Position numbers and translations under genes: made by a program
Notes under the pieces: generated by a model
Told to the model about the DNA's origin: nothing
The model's database searches: none
The model's input: only the letters and a program-made list of their open reading frames with translations
Assembly: GCA_965218945.1 (NCBI GenBank)
Contig: OZ244718.1
Coordinates: 2,356,001 to 2,420,000 of the forward strand
Origin: DAOUJW01 sp965218945
GTDB lineage: Bacteria; Chloroflexota; Dehalococcoidia; Lucifugimonadales; UBA2985
Reading direction: 5' to 3'
DNA length: 64,000 nt
Part shown: piece after piece, positions 43,181 through 51,598 of the stretch
Layout of the letters: every line of letters starts with the position of its first letter
Position numbering within the stretch: the stretch's first letter is position 1

Positions 43181-44293
43181 CTAAGCGTCATCCGACTCCG
43201 GCTGCTCCAGCATGCAAGAGAGTCCCTGTGTCACGACAGGCGTAACCGACACCCTGCCCCGGCTATCATAGCCCGCACGGTACGCATACTCCACCTCCGC
43301 ACCCCAAGGCACGCGACCGCCGACCCGAATAGCACCCTCTCCAACCTGACCAGTGGCTCCACCGGCTCCCCGTACGACGACGCCGTGACGGTCACCCTTC
43401 TTCCATGCCAGCACCTTCACCTCGGCAGGCACAACCCGCTCTTCCTTCACCGGCTGGAATAGTACCCCGTGCAGCTTCTTGAGAACACCCGGCGACGGAG
43501 TGTTCCTGCCGGTCATGATCTGGGAGAGGTTGGCGGAGCTGATGCCGGCGCGCCGGGCGACCTCGTTCTGGCTGATGCCGTGGGCGTTCATCCGGTCCCA
43601 CACGGCCTCCCGGTCGATGCAGGCCGGCTGCGCGGGCGCGACCTTCGCTGGAGCCTCCAGCGCCGACGCGACCCGCGCCTGTACCTTCACGCCCATGTTC
43701 CTATGACCCCGCGCCACCATTGACATGTAGCTTTTGGAGACGCCCACGCGGTCGGCCAGTACCTGCATGGTCATACCCAGCTCCCTGGCCCGCTCCCGGA
43801 TGTAGCTGCTCTCGCCGCTCACCACATCCCCCTGGCGGTTGGCGCACTGCGCTGGGGCGACCTTCGCCGGGGCCTGCAACGCCAACTCGACCCTGGCCTG
43901 TACCTTGACGCCCATGTGCCTGCGGCCACGGGACACTTCCGTCATGTAGCCGTAGGACACCCCAGTCCGGTCGGCCAGGTCCTGCATGGTCATGCCCAGT
44001 GTGCGGGCGCGCTCCCGGATGTAGCTGCTCTCTCCGGTGACCACGCCGCCCTGTCGGTAGACGATCCCCTGGCCGGGGACCTCTCCCAACACCGCCGCAG
44101 CCCTCTCCCGCATCTTCGGCGTCCACGGCCTGCCCCCGTTCGCAATCTGCGACAGGTAACCAGCCGACACGCCCATCAGCGCCGCAAGCTCCTGCATGGT
44201 GAGCCCCCGCCGCCTCGCCGCCGCCCTCAACTCGCTCTCGGCTCCCGCCGTCTCCTGGGTCCGATTGGTCTGTGTCGTCGTTGCCGTCGTCAT
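43181..44293 (-). CDS. Regulator with four tandem XRE-type HTH domains
   Basis: The 370-aa protein holds four Cro/C1-type helix-turn-helix units. HTH1 (LTMQELAALMGVSAGYLSQIANG) is followed by HTH2 (MTMQDLADRTGVSYGYMTEVSRG), HTH3 (MTMQVLADRVGVSKSYMSMVARG) and HTH4 (ISQNEVARRAGISSANLSQIMTG). The second and third are near duplicates joined by GESSYIRERAR and VKVQARV segments. The C-terminal about 110 residues are a basic beta-rich tail (VKVLAWKKGDRHGVVVRGAGG). The ATG (GGAGGAAGCGAC upstream) is chosen over a longer frame to 44584. It likely binds long or multiple operator repeats. Confidence 0.82.
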   Translation of the reverse strand: MTTATTTQTNRTQETAGAESELRAAARRRGLTMQELAALMGVSAGYLSQIANGGRPWTPKMRERAAAVLGEVPGQGIVYRQGGVVTGESSYIRERARTLGMTMQDLADRTGVSYGYMTEVSRGRRHMGVKVQARVELALQAPAKVAPAQCANRQGDVVSGESSYIRERARELGMTMQVLADRVGVSKSYMSMVARGHRNMGVKVQARVASALEAPAKVAPAQPACIDREAVWDRMNAHGISQNEVARRAGISSANLSQIMTGRNTPSPGVLKKLHGVLFQPVKEERVVPAEVKVLAWKKGDRHGVVVRGAGGATGQVGEGAIRVGGRVPWGAEVEYAYRAGYDSRGRVSVTPVVTQGLSCMLEQPESDDA

Positions 44294-44360
44294 GTCGCTT
44301 CCTCCTTCTTGAAATGAAGAAGCGGGACCGCGCCCCCTTGTGGGGGAGACAGTCCCGCTC
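44294..44360 (-). promoter_or_regulatory. Structured leader of the four-HTH regulator gene
   Basis: On the minus strand AGCGGGAC and GTCCCGCT pair around an inner CCCCC-ACAA-GGGGG hairpin. Directly after comes CTTCTT-CATTTC-AAGAAG, whose right arm touches the GGAGG ribosome site. It could act as an attenuator or ribosome-site control element; the role is inferred from position. Confidence 0.45.
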
Positions 44361-44776
44361 GGTAACGTGTCCCGAATGCCGGGACTGTCTCCTTGGGTGG
44401 TGGTGTTGCTGCGGCCGATGGCCGGTGCGGCGTCCCCTGGCGGGGAAGCCGTGTGCGGGGCAAGCCCCCGGATCAAGCCGGGGTCAAGCTCCGTCGTGAA
44501 CTGGGCATGGATCCTCCCGGGTGGGTGAGGTCTGGATGGGTGACGCGGGAGCGAGTCCCGCAAGCAAGGGAGCGGAGCGGGCAAGCCCCGCAGTGGTCAA
44601 GCGCCGGGGAGAGCAAGAAGGCGGTCGCCCGCTACCTGACGGCGCGGGCCGTCCGTGCAAGCAGGCGCAGGCCAAGCCCCAACGCGCAGCCGAGGCCCGG
44701 GAGGTGACGCGCCTTCAGCGCCGGGGCGGCGCTGAGAGCAAGCGCTTCGACCGCTCCGCGCCTCTCTCTGAGCCGG
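44361..44776. other. Very GC-rich gene-free stretch with hairpins
   Basis: It contains several inverted repeats, among them AGTCCCG and CGGGACT around 44354-44389, CCCCGG-ATCAAG-CCGGGG near 44468, and GCGGGA-GCGAG-TCCCGC near 44549. Overlapping long frames on both strands look like GC-driven artefacts. Confidence 0.5.
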
Positions 44777-45253
44777 TCAAGGGCAAGCATTCGCCAAGGG
44801 CCGGAGCCCCCGCAGGCTGCGCTCCGAGACGCGCTTGCCGGGCCGCCAGCGCATCCCAAGAGCCGAGACGACCTCAAGGGTCCCGTGGCCCGTGGGCGCC
44901 AGGACTGCGGCCCGGCCCGTGCCTTGGCTGTAGAGCGCCACGTCCCGGTCGCCGAACCGCCGCCCGACCAGCTGCGTCCACTCGGTGTAGGCCCACCGAG
45001 CTTCCCTAGTCGTCGCCCTCGCCATGTCCACGCCGGCGAGGACCGTCAGCGCCGAGTCGATGTCCCCGGATTGCCTGAGCCGCCGGGCCTCGGGGAGACT
45101 CTTGGCCACGCCCATTGTCCCCGTCAGCCTCTCCATCTCATCCTTGACTCCCATCGCAGTGAAGAGACAGCCCACCAGCTCCTCCAGACTGGGCCGGGGC
45201 CGAAGGGCCGTTTCCGTCATCCGATTGCCAGTTGCCAATGTCGCCGTCGTCAT
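44777..45253 (-). CDS. Hypothetical 158-aa protein
   Basis: The ATG follows GAAGGAGGTGTGCAG, and the first codons (MTTATLATGNRMTETA) match the start of the four-HTH regulator (MTTATTTQTNRTQETA). Beyond that the sequence is unlike it: a helical part (SLEELVGCLFTAMGVKDEMERLTGTMG, LPEARRLRQSGDIDSALTVL) and a C-terminal basic tail. There is no known family. The shared N-terminus and leader suggest a duplicated translation-initiation cassette. Confidence 0.55.
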   Translation of the reverse strand: MTTATLATGNRMTETALRPRPSLEELVGCLFTAMGVKDEMERLTGTMGVAKSLPEARRLRQSGDIDSALTVLAGVDMARATTREARWAYTEWTQLVGRRFGDRDVALYSQGTGRAAVLAPTGHGTLEVVSALGMRWRPGKRVSERSLRGLRPLANACP

Positions 45254-45345
45254 CTGCACACCTCCTTCGTACATGTGCTTCTTGTTGTCTTTGACTTGCG
45301 CCCGCTTGCGGGCAAAGAAGAAGGGCCGGCTCCGGTGAGGAGCCG
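45254..45345 (-). promoter_or_regulatory. Structured leader of the 158-aa protein gene
   Basis: On the minus strand GGGTCGGCTCC and GGAGCCGGCCC form an 11-bp stem (one mismatch), followed by CTTCTTCTTT and a GCCCGC-AA-GCGGGC hairpin before the GAAGGAGG ribosome site. The layout resembles the leader at 44294-44360. Confidence 0.45.
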
Positions 45346-45392
45346 ACCCTTTGCGTTGATTGGGTTGTGATCGAGGCGCGAAGCCCCCGCCG

Positions 45393-45953
45393 TCAGCGGT
45401 GGAACCTCCCTGCCCGCCGGCGCAACATGGATCGGGACGTCAGCCACGAGCCGACGCTGAACGCCAGGCAACTGAGGACGGCGGCCTGCGCCGCATGACC
45501 GAGCAGCAGCGGTACGGCGAGCGTCAGGGCAGCCGCTGCGTGCCACACGATCCTGTGCCTGGGCCACCACCTGAGCCACCACAGCCTGTCAATCGGCTCG
45601 GCCAGAGGCTCGTATGCGCTCCGAATGGGCCACCCTATCTGCCCTCCCAGCGCGTCCGCAGCCTCCTCGGGGGAGCAGTCCCCTGTGTGGCAAAGCGCCT
45701 CGATTCCCTCGCCGTCGGCTCGCTGCCGAAACGCCAGCCCATCCGCTCTTCTGCTATGGCAGACCGCAGTCGTCCAGAACCAGCCGCCGTCGAAGCCGAC
45801 GCGATGGGGGAACAGCTTGGCTATCCACACCGCGCTTGGCCCCACGTACCTCTCCGCCACGCTCATACCTCTGTCTCCGTCGATCTCCTTCAGTTCCGGT
45901 TCCATGCACCTGTCACCTCCTTCTCCGGTGTCGTTTGTCCGCAATGCTTCCAT
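45393..45953 (-). CDS. Small protein with primase-type zinc-finger-like motif and membrane segment
   Basis: The 186-aa product contains WFWTTAVCHSRRADGLAF...GIEALCHTGDCSPEEAADALGG. This imitates the C-x-x-H...C-H-x-x-C CHC2 zinc finger seen in primase-like plasmid/phage proteins (compare HCHAGCSPE-x-x-x-x-LG). Two hydrophobic stretches follow (HRIVWHAAAALTLAVPLLLGH and AVLSCLAFSVGSWLT). Two starts both have ribosome sites: 45953 (AAGGAGG) and 45905 (GGAGGTGA). The frame is open far upstream but without coding character. A replication-linked role is speculative. Confidence 0.5.
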   Translation of the reverse strand: MEALRTNDTGEGGDRCMEPELKEIDGDRGMSVAERYVGPSAVWIAKLFPHRVGFDGGWFWTTAVCHSRRADGLAFRQRADGEGIEALCHTGDCSPEEAADALGGQIGWPIRSAYEPLAEPIDRLWWLRWWPRHRIVWHAAAALTLAVPLLLGHAAQAAVLSCLAFSVGSWLTSRSMLRRRAGRFHR

Positions 45954-46475
45954 GCCTTCAATACCTCCTTCATGTCCTTGAACTTCGAAGCCATCGACCT
46001 GATTGATCTCGTGTCGCAGTTCCGGTCCCCGCATCCCGCCCACGAATGAAACGCCGGGGCGAGAGAAGGGGCGTCGCGGGGCAGTTGACCTCCTGGACAG
46101 CGGCGAAGACGTGAGAACCTGGCCCGGTGCAAAGGGCGCACCTCGACCAGAGTGTCCGAGGGGCCGAAGCGGGAAGCGCTTGGTCCGCTGCGAATGTGTC
46201 CCTCCGGGGCGGCTGTTGGGAGAGCGCAATGCTCGATCCCTCCGGTCAGTACCCCTGGGCGGCTGTTCGGAGAGCGCGGTGCTCGATCCCATGCAGCCGG
46301 TCCCCGGATTCGGGGGACGGGAACCCTCCAGGTTTCTCGGCGGGAAACAACTGGAAAAGCCTGAAACTGACTCCATTATTGCCGAACGCCCGTGCGAAAG
46401 GAAGGGTTTGGCGTCGCCTGCGCCCAAAGTGTTCTGTCCAGTTCCACGAAACCCTAAGCGCTCCCCTGAAAGCGC
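45954..46475. other. GC-rich gene-free stretch with a direct repeat
   Basis: No convincing gene is seen despite open frames on both strands. A 33-bp direct repeat is listed separately. The CCCCGGATTC-x-GGGG region near 46302 can fold. Confidence 0.45.
46208..46290. repeat. Two 33-bp direct repeats, 50-bp period
   Basis: GGCGGCTGTTGGGAGAGCGC, then AATGCTCGATCCC (46208-46240) recurs at 46258-46290 with three base changes. Spacing suggests an iteron-like or regulatory repeat. Confidence 0.55.
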
Positions 46476-47303
46476 CTACTGCCGCCACAGATTCAGGGTG
46501 AGGATGCGCCTCGCCAGCCGTCTCCAGGCCACCGCCCTTCGGACTTCGCGGAGGGTCTCCCGTCGCCAGTTGAGCTGCGAGCTCCGCCACAGGCCCGTCA
46601 GGGGCATAGTCTCCGGCGGCAGCGTCAGCCCATGCTCCTCCAGCATGGCCACCTCCAACTCACGCACACGCAGCTCGACCTCCAGCCACGCCAGACCCCT
46701 GCCCCCGGCGGAGTGGGTCCTCCACAGCCTGCGCCACTCCTCGATGAGGGGCCACGCCTCGCCGTAGACCTGCTCGTCGTCGGGAGCCGGCTCCTTCGTC
46801 ACCAGCTCGGGGTACAGTCGCCTTCTCAGGCTGGTCCGCTCCGGCCTTCCGGCTTCCTGCGGCGGTTCGGACACCGCCTCGGCGCCCTGGGGAGTCCCAG
46901 GCTGATCCGCCCCACGCTCCATCCGCTTCGGCGCCCTGGTCCCCTCCTCACGCAGGGCCTGAACCGCCTCCTTCATCGCCGTGTCGGCATCTTCGAGGCC
47001 GCCTCGGAGTTCCATTTCCAACGCGTCCACCCGCCGCTCCAGGGCACTGATACGGTCGTCCGGTTGAGCGCCAGGTTCGTCACCCTCCGCCGACCGTTGC
47101 CGCTCCAGCGCCTCGCGGACCCGCCACGACATCCCCTCTCCGTCCATGCACGCCCCAACCGTCCTGGGGTCCAGGCCCAGCTCCCTGGCCGCCTCCACGC
47201 GTCCCTTCTTCCTCACCATGTCGTGCAGCAGCGCCCTGAGGATCAGAACGTGCTCCTCCTCGGCGTCTACCCCGTCGGACGCTGACCGCTCACTCGATTC
47301 CAT
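46476..47303 (-). CDS. DNA-binding-like protein with coiled coil
   Basis: The 275-aa protein has an N-terminal helix-turn-helix-like segment (LLHDMVRKKGRVEAARELGLDPRTVGACMDG, about 22-52). An ALERRVDALEMELRGGLEDADTAMKEAVQAL coiled coil follows, then a Pro/Glu linker. The C-terminal helical domain is rich in Trp/Arg (WPLIEEWRRLWRTHSAGGRGLAWLEVELRVRELEVAML). The family is not recognised. The Met at 47303, after AAGGGGTGAAACGT, is preferred over a frame extending to 47351. It probably belongs to the same plasmid-like block as the four-HTH regulator. Confidence 0.55.
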   Translation of the reverse strand: MESSERSASDGVDAEEEHVLILRALLHDMVRKKGRVEAARELGLDPRTVGACMDGEGMSWRVREALERQRSAEGDEPGAQPDDRISALERRVDALEMELRGGLEDADTAMKEAVQALREEGTRAPKRMERGADQPGTPQGAEAVSEPPQEAGRPERTSLRRRLYPELVTKEPAPDDEQVYGEAWPLIEEWRRLWRTHSAGGRGLAWLEVELRVRELEVAMLEEHGLTLPPETMPLTGLWRSSQLNWRRETLREVRRAVAWRRLARRILTLNLWRQ

Positions 47304-47766
47304 ACGTTTCACCCCTTCTGCAACTTGCTGCAACCTGCGTTTCCGCCGCAACCGGCCCCTGACAAAAAGTGTTCGCCGTTCACGTCCTATAGAGGGCGAT
47401 TTCCCTCCGATTCAGCCTTGGCATGACCCCAATCTGCAACTTGCACACAGACTCGATTCCCTGTACAGCCCCATGACATCACGGCGGCCCCTCCGTCTGT
47501 AATCCCCCGGAGGGCGCCTCATCGATGTAGTCCCCTCAAGGCCACTACATCCGTGTAGTGCCTTCCAGGGGATAACGCTCGGCTTACCGACCCTCCAGAC
47601 TCAATGGCATGCATCACGACCCCATCGACGAGGAGGCGAAGACGTGGGAGCGCAATCGACCGATCAACGGACCCTCGGCAGAGCCGGAGGACGCGCCAGA
47701 AGGCTTCGGCGCCTGGCCTCATGTCCTGGAGAGGACTGTCCGGTAGGGGCTGCATACCCGGGATCC
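47304..47766. other. Intergenic stretch with palindromic operator-like sequence
   Basis: No gene is seen. The left part probably holds the promoter of the minus-strand gene; the palindrome at 47524-47572 is the main structure. Confidence 0.5.
47524..47572. promoter_or_regulatory. Overlapping palindromes built from TGTAGT boxes
   Basis: GATGTAGT-N12-ACTACATC and CACTACA-TCCG-TGTAGTG are perfect inverted repeats sharing the middle box. Together they sit in a 42-bp imperfect palindrome starting TCCCCT and ending AGGGGA. This suits a multi-HTH repressor operator, but no experimental link exists. Confidence 0.45.
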
Positions 47767-47835
47767 GGTATTCTCTACAGGTGTTGGTATGAAATAGAAT
47801 GAGTCAATTCTAGTATAAATGCGGGTGGTAAGCTA

Positions 47836-48234
47836 ATGGCGCAACGTGTTTATCGCCACGACCTGCGCTGTCCCCACTGTGGCTCCAACTGGCTGCCCAA
47901 ATATGGACGCTCCCGTGGTAAACAGACATATCGTTGTGGTGATTGTAAATATCGGTCCACACCTGATGGGAATCGTCACTACTACTCAGAGGAGATCAAG
48001 AGGCGGGCTCTGAGCATGTATGGTGAAGGTAGCAGCATATCTGCCATAGCCAGGGTGCTAGACATCAAGCTGGGAACCGTGTATTCCTGGGTCAAAAAAA
48101 GCCAGGCAGGCAATGGAGTTGGCAGCTATGCTGCGTCAGCAGAGAGCAATTCGGAGGCCGGAGCAGCCGAGGGCCAGAGTCATATCCTGGGACGAGATGT
48201 GGACTTACGTGGGAGCGAGACGACGGGAGATTAG
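47836..48234 (+). CDS. IS1-family InsA-like protein
   Basis: The 132-aa frame has a zinc-binding N-terminus (RCPHCGSNWLPKYGR, TYRCGDCKYR) and an HTH (SISAIARVLDIKLGTVYSWVKKSQ), as in InsA. After the A7 run at 48094-48100 the zero frame continues only into low-quality sequence. The functional product is the -1 frameshift fusion InsAB'. Confidence 0.85.
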   Translation: MAQRVYRHDLRCPHCGSNWLPKYGRSRGKQTYRCGDCKYRSTPDGNRHYYSEEIKRRALSMYGEGSSISAIARVLDIKLGTVYSWVKKSQAGNGVGSYAASAESNSEAGAAEGQSHILGRDVDLRGSETTGD

Positions 48235-48592
48235 GCGGGAGCGTTGGATATGGACGGCGGTGATAGAGGAGGAGGACGGCAGCAGATGGATGGACTTTGA
48301 AGTGGGAGACCGGAGCGAGGATACATTCCTCAGGCTTTACAACCGACTGCCGGATGCTGCCAGGCATGTCAGCGACGGGTACAGGGTGTATGAGTGGCTG
48401 CCAGCCAACCGGCACGTGGTTGGCAAGGGTCGTGAGGCGAATCGGAATGAGGGAAAGCACTCAGTATTGAGGAGTAAGCTGAATAGATTGATACGTAGGA
48501 CAAAGGGATACAGCAAGAGTGAAGAGGTCCTACGGGATTCGGTAGCCTTGGTATGTCTACAACAGGCTTGGATATCACACCAACCCGTATAG
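48113..48592 (+). CDS. IS1-family InsB-like transposase (frameshift product)
   Basis: It carries the catalytic core: VISWDEMWTYVGARRREIR (first Asp), HVSDGYRVYEWL (second Asp) and GREANRNEGKHSVLRSKLNRL (Glu and the R/K pair). There is no strong ribosome site. Expression is expected by -1 slippage at TCAAAAAAAGCC within the InsA gene. Confidence 0.85.
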   Translation: MELAAMLRQQRAIRRPEQPRARVISWDEMWTYVGARRREIRRERWIWTAVIEEEDGSRWMDFEVGDRSEDTFLRLYNRLPDAARHVSDGYRVYEWLPANRHVVGKGREANRNEGKHSVLRSKLNRLIRRTKGYSKSEEVLRDSVALVCLQQAWISHQPV

Positions 48593-48811
48593 AGAATACC
48601 CTCTCCTCATCTATATCGTTTCGCCCGACGGGACGGATCAGTGCTGACTACAGATCCAGGGCGAATCTCAACGTGAAGATCCTCGATTCCTCCAGGATGG
48701 TGGGCCACGTCTGGGCGGTACGCAGGACCATATATGAGATGTCGATTGCCATTTGAGCCGTCAACACCCTTTGTACGGGAGCAATGGCCCAAGATCGACT
48801 TCACACAAGGT

Positions 48812-49519
48812 TCACATTCCGGCTGGGGCATCGATTGGGGAGCAGGCTAAGATGCTCATGAACCAGTTGATATTCAGACATTCGTCACGCAGCCGTCCGT
48901 TGAAGCTCTCGGCGAAGGCATTCTCCACCGGCTTGCCGGGACGTATGAAGTGTAGCTTGACGCCCCTGCGGTACGCCCATTCGTCCAGGGCCTTGCCAGC
49001 GAACTCAGGTCCGTTGTCCACAGTAATCACTTCAGGCAGCCCTCTTGTCTCCGCCAACCGCTCCAGGACGCCGACTACTCTGAGGCCGCCCAGTGAGGTA
49101 TCCACCTCAATAGCAGGACACTCCCGCGAGTAGTCATCCACGATCGTCAAAGCTCGGAAGCGCCGCCCCGTAACGGCGCTGTCACTAACGAAGTCCATGG
49201 ACCACTTCTGGTTAGGCCGTTCGGGAGCAGGAATGATCACCCTGGCTCCTGCTGTGCCCTTACGACGCCTCTTTCTTCGTAGGCCAAGCCCCTCCTCCCT
49301 GTAGATACGCTCGGTCAGATTGTGGTTGACCACCAATCCCTCCCTCTTGAGCATGATGTGCAGCCTGGGACTGCCAAATCGCTTCCTTTCCCCAGCCAGC
49401 TCACGCATCCTCGTGCGGAGTTCATCATCATTACCCCGCTTCGCCTCATACCGATAGACCGAGGGTGATACACCGCTCAGCAGACAGGCCCTCCTCTCGC
49501 TCAGCCCAAGACCCTCCAT
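48812..49519 (-). pseudogene. IS3-family OrfB, 3'-truncated (copy 2)
   Basis: It is closely related to the OrfB at 14557-15324 (DDE regions KWSMDFVSDS, ITVDNGPEF, NAFAESFNGRLRDECLN). The homology stops after NWFMS at about 48852, and the frame then runs into unrelated sequence. The last 30 or so conserved residues and the right IS end are missing. Confidence 0.85.
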
Positions 49520-49894
49520 GGCGTATGACGCCGCTATTCTCCTCGCCTTGGGCTTTAGAAGTTTTTGGACAGCAACTTCTTGAGCGCCCAGTTGTCCAAC
49601 GCCTGCTGGACCACAATCTGCTTGAGACGCCGGTTCTCATCCTCCAGGGACTTGAGCCTCTTGAGCTCGCTTACCGTCAGGCCCGCGTACTTGGCCTTCC
49701 AGTTGTAGAATGTGGCATCGCTCATGCCATGCTTACGGCACAGGTCGGCTGTCCTGGCCCCCGACTCAGCCTCATTCAGCACGGCTATGATCTGTTCCTC
49801 TGTGTGCCTCTTGCGAACCATGAGTCCTCCTTCAATGCTCTATTCTAGCGGAGAACTCTACTTGCCTGAGTTACTGTTTTAGGGGGTAGGGTCA
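48852..49894 (-). mobile_element. IS3-family element, truncated copy 2
   Basis: The orfA-side end TGACCCTACCCCCTAAAACAG is intact at 49894 and matches the ends of copy 1. The other end is deleted within orfB. Confidence 0.85.
49555..49821 (-). CDS. IS3-family OrfA (intact)
   Basis: The 88-aa protein has VRKRHTEEQIIAVLNEAESG, LCRKHGMSDATFYNWKAKYAGL and the leucine-zipper-like LKSLEDENRRLKQIVVQQALDNWALKKLLSKNF. The A5 run just before its stop is the -1 frameshift site into orfB. It serves as the reference that reveals the 4-bp duplication in copy 1. Confidence 0.88.
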   Translation of the reverse strand: MVRKRHTEEQIIAVLNEAESGARTADLCRKHGMSDATFYNWKAKYAGLTVSELKRLKSLEDENRRLKQIVVQQALDNWALKKLLSKNF

Positions 49895-50054
49895 CAAAGG
49901 CCCCGCTGGAACCAACCGAGAGCCTCCCCTGCTTGCAGCCGGTGAGTGCCTCTGGAAATTCCGGGTAATCACTAATCCGCACCGTCCCCGGATGGCTGTC
50001 TCCAGCTAATTCCGGCTCACCCGGAAACCAGTCCAGTAATCCTCGGACGGGCTT

Positions 50055-50981
50055 CTAGGTCCTTTGAAAAGGCTCATTCAAGGGTGTTTCAAAAAGCTCA
50101 AAATGCCGCGACCACGAACTTAGCATTAGCATTTTGGCCCTGGAGAGGAGATTCATGCAGTGCTGAGGGGCAGGCACGACAAAAAACGCCCTCGCACTCC
50201 CTCGGTGGTACAGCAACGCAAATGCCGCACGCCCTAGGTTATTGTTTATTTGGGTCAGCCGCTCTCGAATTTGATCCGAGGCAGAGCCCCGTCTCCCTAT
50301 GTGGTGGTAGATAACGAGACTCTGATTCCGCCGCAGATAGGGTAACAATTCGTCAAAAAAGACATATTTTGGGCCGCGCCTCTGGTAAGGATCGACTTTT
50401 ACTTCGAACCCATTGTCAGGATCGACGAAAACAAGGTCGCAGCCAGCAGTCAATTCCAGGGCGTCGTAAAGCCATGATCTTCTCTGGGCAACTCGGTCCT
50501 CCCGGGTAGAAGGTCCCTGACCATCGGGGCGGTTGAAGGTCAAAACCGCGTCGTAGAACCGAGTGCCCAAAGGTAATACTTGGCAATCCCGGATACTGGA
50601 TACATTCCTTCTATTGGACCTAACTATCTCCCGAAGGGTGTCGTAGAGGATTGGGTCGCAAGCTCGGTAGCGTTCTTGGTTATAGGCCGAAGGATCTAAG
50701 TAGTGAATATGTTCGCCGTCGCTATTATGATTCTCGTCTGGGACCAGATACCATACAACCCCGATGGTAAGGGATTGGTTACTATTTGCCTCCTCAGGTG
50801 GCCAAAGGGGAATTGTCGAGCCTTCGTCGCTAACGTTGATTGTATTATGGCCCAGGACCGTATTCCAGCCAAGTGAAGGTGATAGAGTTTGATCCGCGCC
50901 AGTTCTCCCAGGCAAGCATAACCACCTGAGCAAGCCGTACTTGCCGAAGTCACCCAAATCTCCGACATATCTGTTTTGCAT
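50055..50981 (-). CDS. Uncharacterised 308-aa protein (VGDLGDFGKY family)
   Basis: It starts QNRYVGDLGDFGKYGLLRWLC and has a central LVFVDPDNGFEV segment, KYVFFDELLPYLRRNQSLVIYHHIGR and a hydrophobic beta segment near the C-terminus (RAFFVVPAP). The D-P-D-N-G-F/L-E motif is a hallmark of a widespread family of unknown function often near restriction or other accessory genes. A Rossmann/methyltransferase-like or nuclease-like fold is plausible. It is divergently oriented to the kinase-PurZ-like gene, 0.6 kb away, with no gene between. Confidence 0.6.
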   Translation of the reverse strand: MQNRYVGDLGDFGKYGLLRWLCLPGRTGADQTLSPSLGWNTVLGHNTINVSDEGSTIPLWPPEEANSNQSLTIGVVWYLVPDENHNSDGEHIHYLDPSAYNQERYRACDPILYDTLREIVRSNRRNVSSIRDCQVLPLGTRFYDAVLTFNRPDGQGPSTREDRVAQRRSWLYDALELTAGCDLVFVDPDNGFEVKVDPYQRRGPKYVFFDELLPYLRRNQSLVIYHHIGRRGSASDQIRERLTQINNNLGRAAFALLYHRGSARAFFVVPAPQHCMNLLSRAKMLMLSSWSRHFELFETPLNEPFQRT

Positions 50982-51598
50982 TGGGACCCCAAGAAAGTTG
51001 ACTTAGTGTTGTCGGTAGCTTTGGCTGGCTTTCGATGATACCACAAGTTCAGGCTCGAAAGCAGGCAGGCAAAGTGACCGGGCATGAGGGACACAGGGCC
51101 TTGACTGCTTGTGGGCCGAGTCGAATGGAATCGAAGTATGGTGGTTCTTGGGCAAAGTTATTCGGATGAGTTGGGGCGGCTGCAAACGGAATCTGAGTAG
51201 CCACGAGCCGGCAGAAGGTGTTTGCCACTTGGTTGTGGGGTAGCGACAGTTCTGTAGGCCATAGGTATGTCTTCATGGTTTCTATATGTATCGACTGAAT
51301 GATAAGGCATCTACAGGAGAGTCAGAGCCTTTCCAAAGTTGTCGCGCATGGCAGTCATTTTGATCTAAGCGAGGAATCACAACTACGGCAGCGATGCCCT
51401 TCCCTCCGCCTCAGGGGAAGGAGCGTCGACTTCGGATAGGCCTCGACTCGCGAGGGTAAGTGATGACTAATATCGCTCACACTGCTAGAATGGTAAATCA
51501 AGGCTCGATTTGCCATAAGCCCAGCCCTCGCTCCGGGTCGGGGTATGCGCGAATTGGTAAAGCTTACGTCTAATGGGCGGGCGCAAGGTGGCACATTT
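50982..51598. other. Gene-free divergent region
   Basis: No convincing coding frame is present. It should contain the divergent promoters of the 308-aa gene and the kinase-PurZ-like gene, but no clear -35/-10 pair stands out. Confidence 0.5.

Larger units (their letters stand above)
47767..48600 (+). mobile_element. IS1-family insertion sequence (834 bp)
   Basis: Terminal inverted repeats GGTATTCTCTACAGGTGTTGG (left) and GGTATTCTCTATACGGGTTGG (right, inverted) flank overlapping insA/insB-like frames. Length and organisation are typical of IS1. Confidence 0.88.

Noticed and set aside
44521..45009. 162-codon + strand frame in the GC-rich leader region
   Set aside because: It is Arg/Ala/Gly/Pro-rich with no start context and overlaps structured leader DNA.
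45360..46049. 229-codon + strand frame over the CHC2-like gene
   Set aside because: It is a shadow in very GC-rich DNA; it has no ribosome site and a Pro/Arg/Ser-rich composition.
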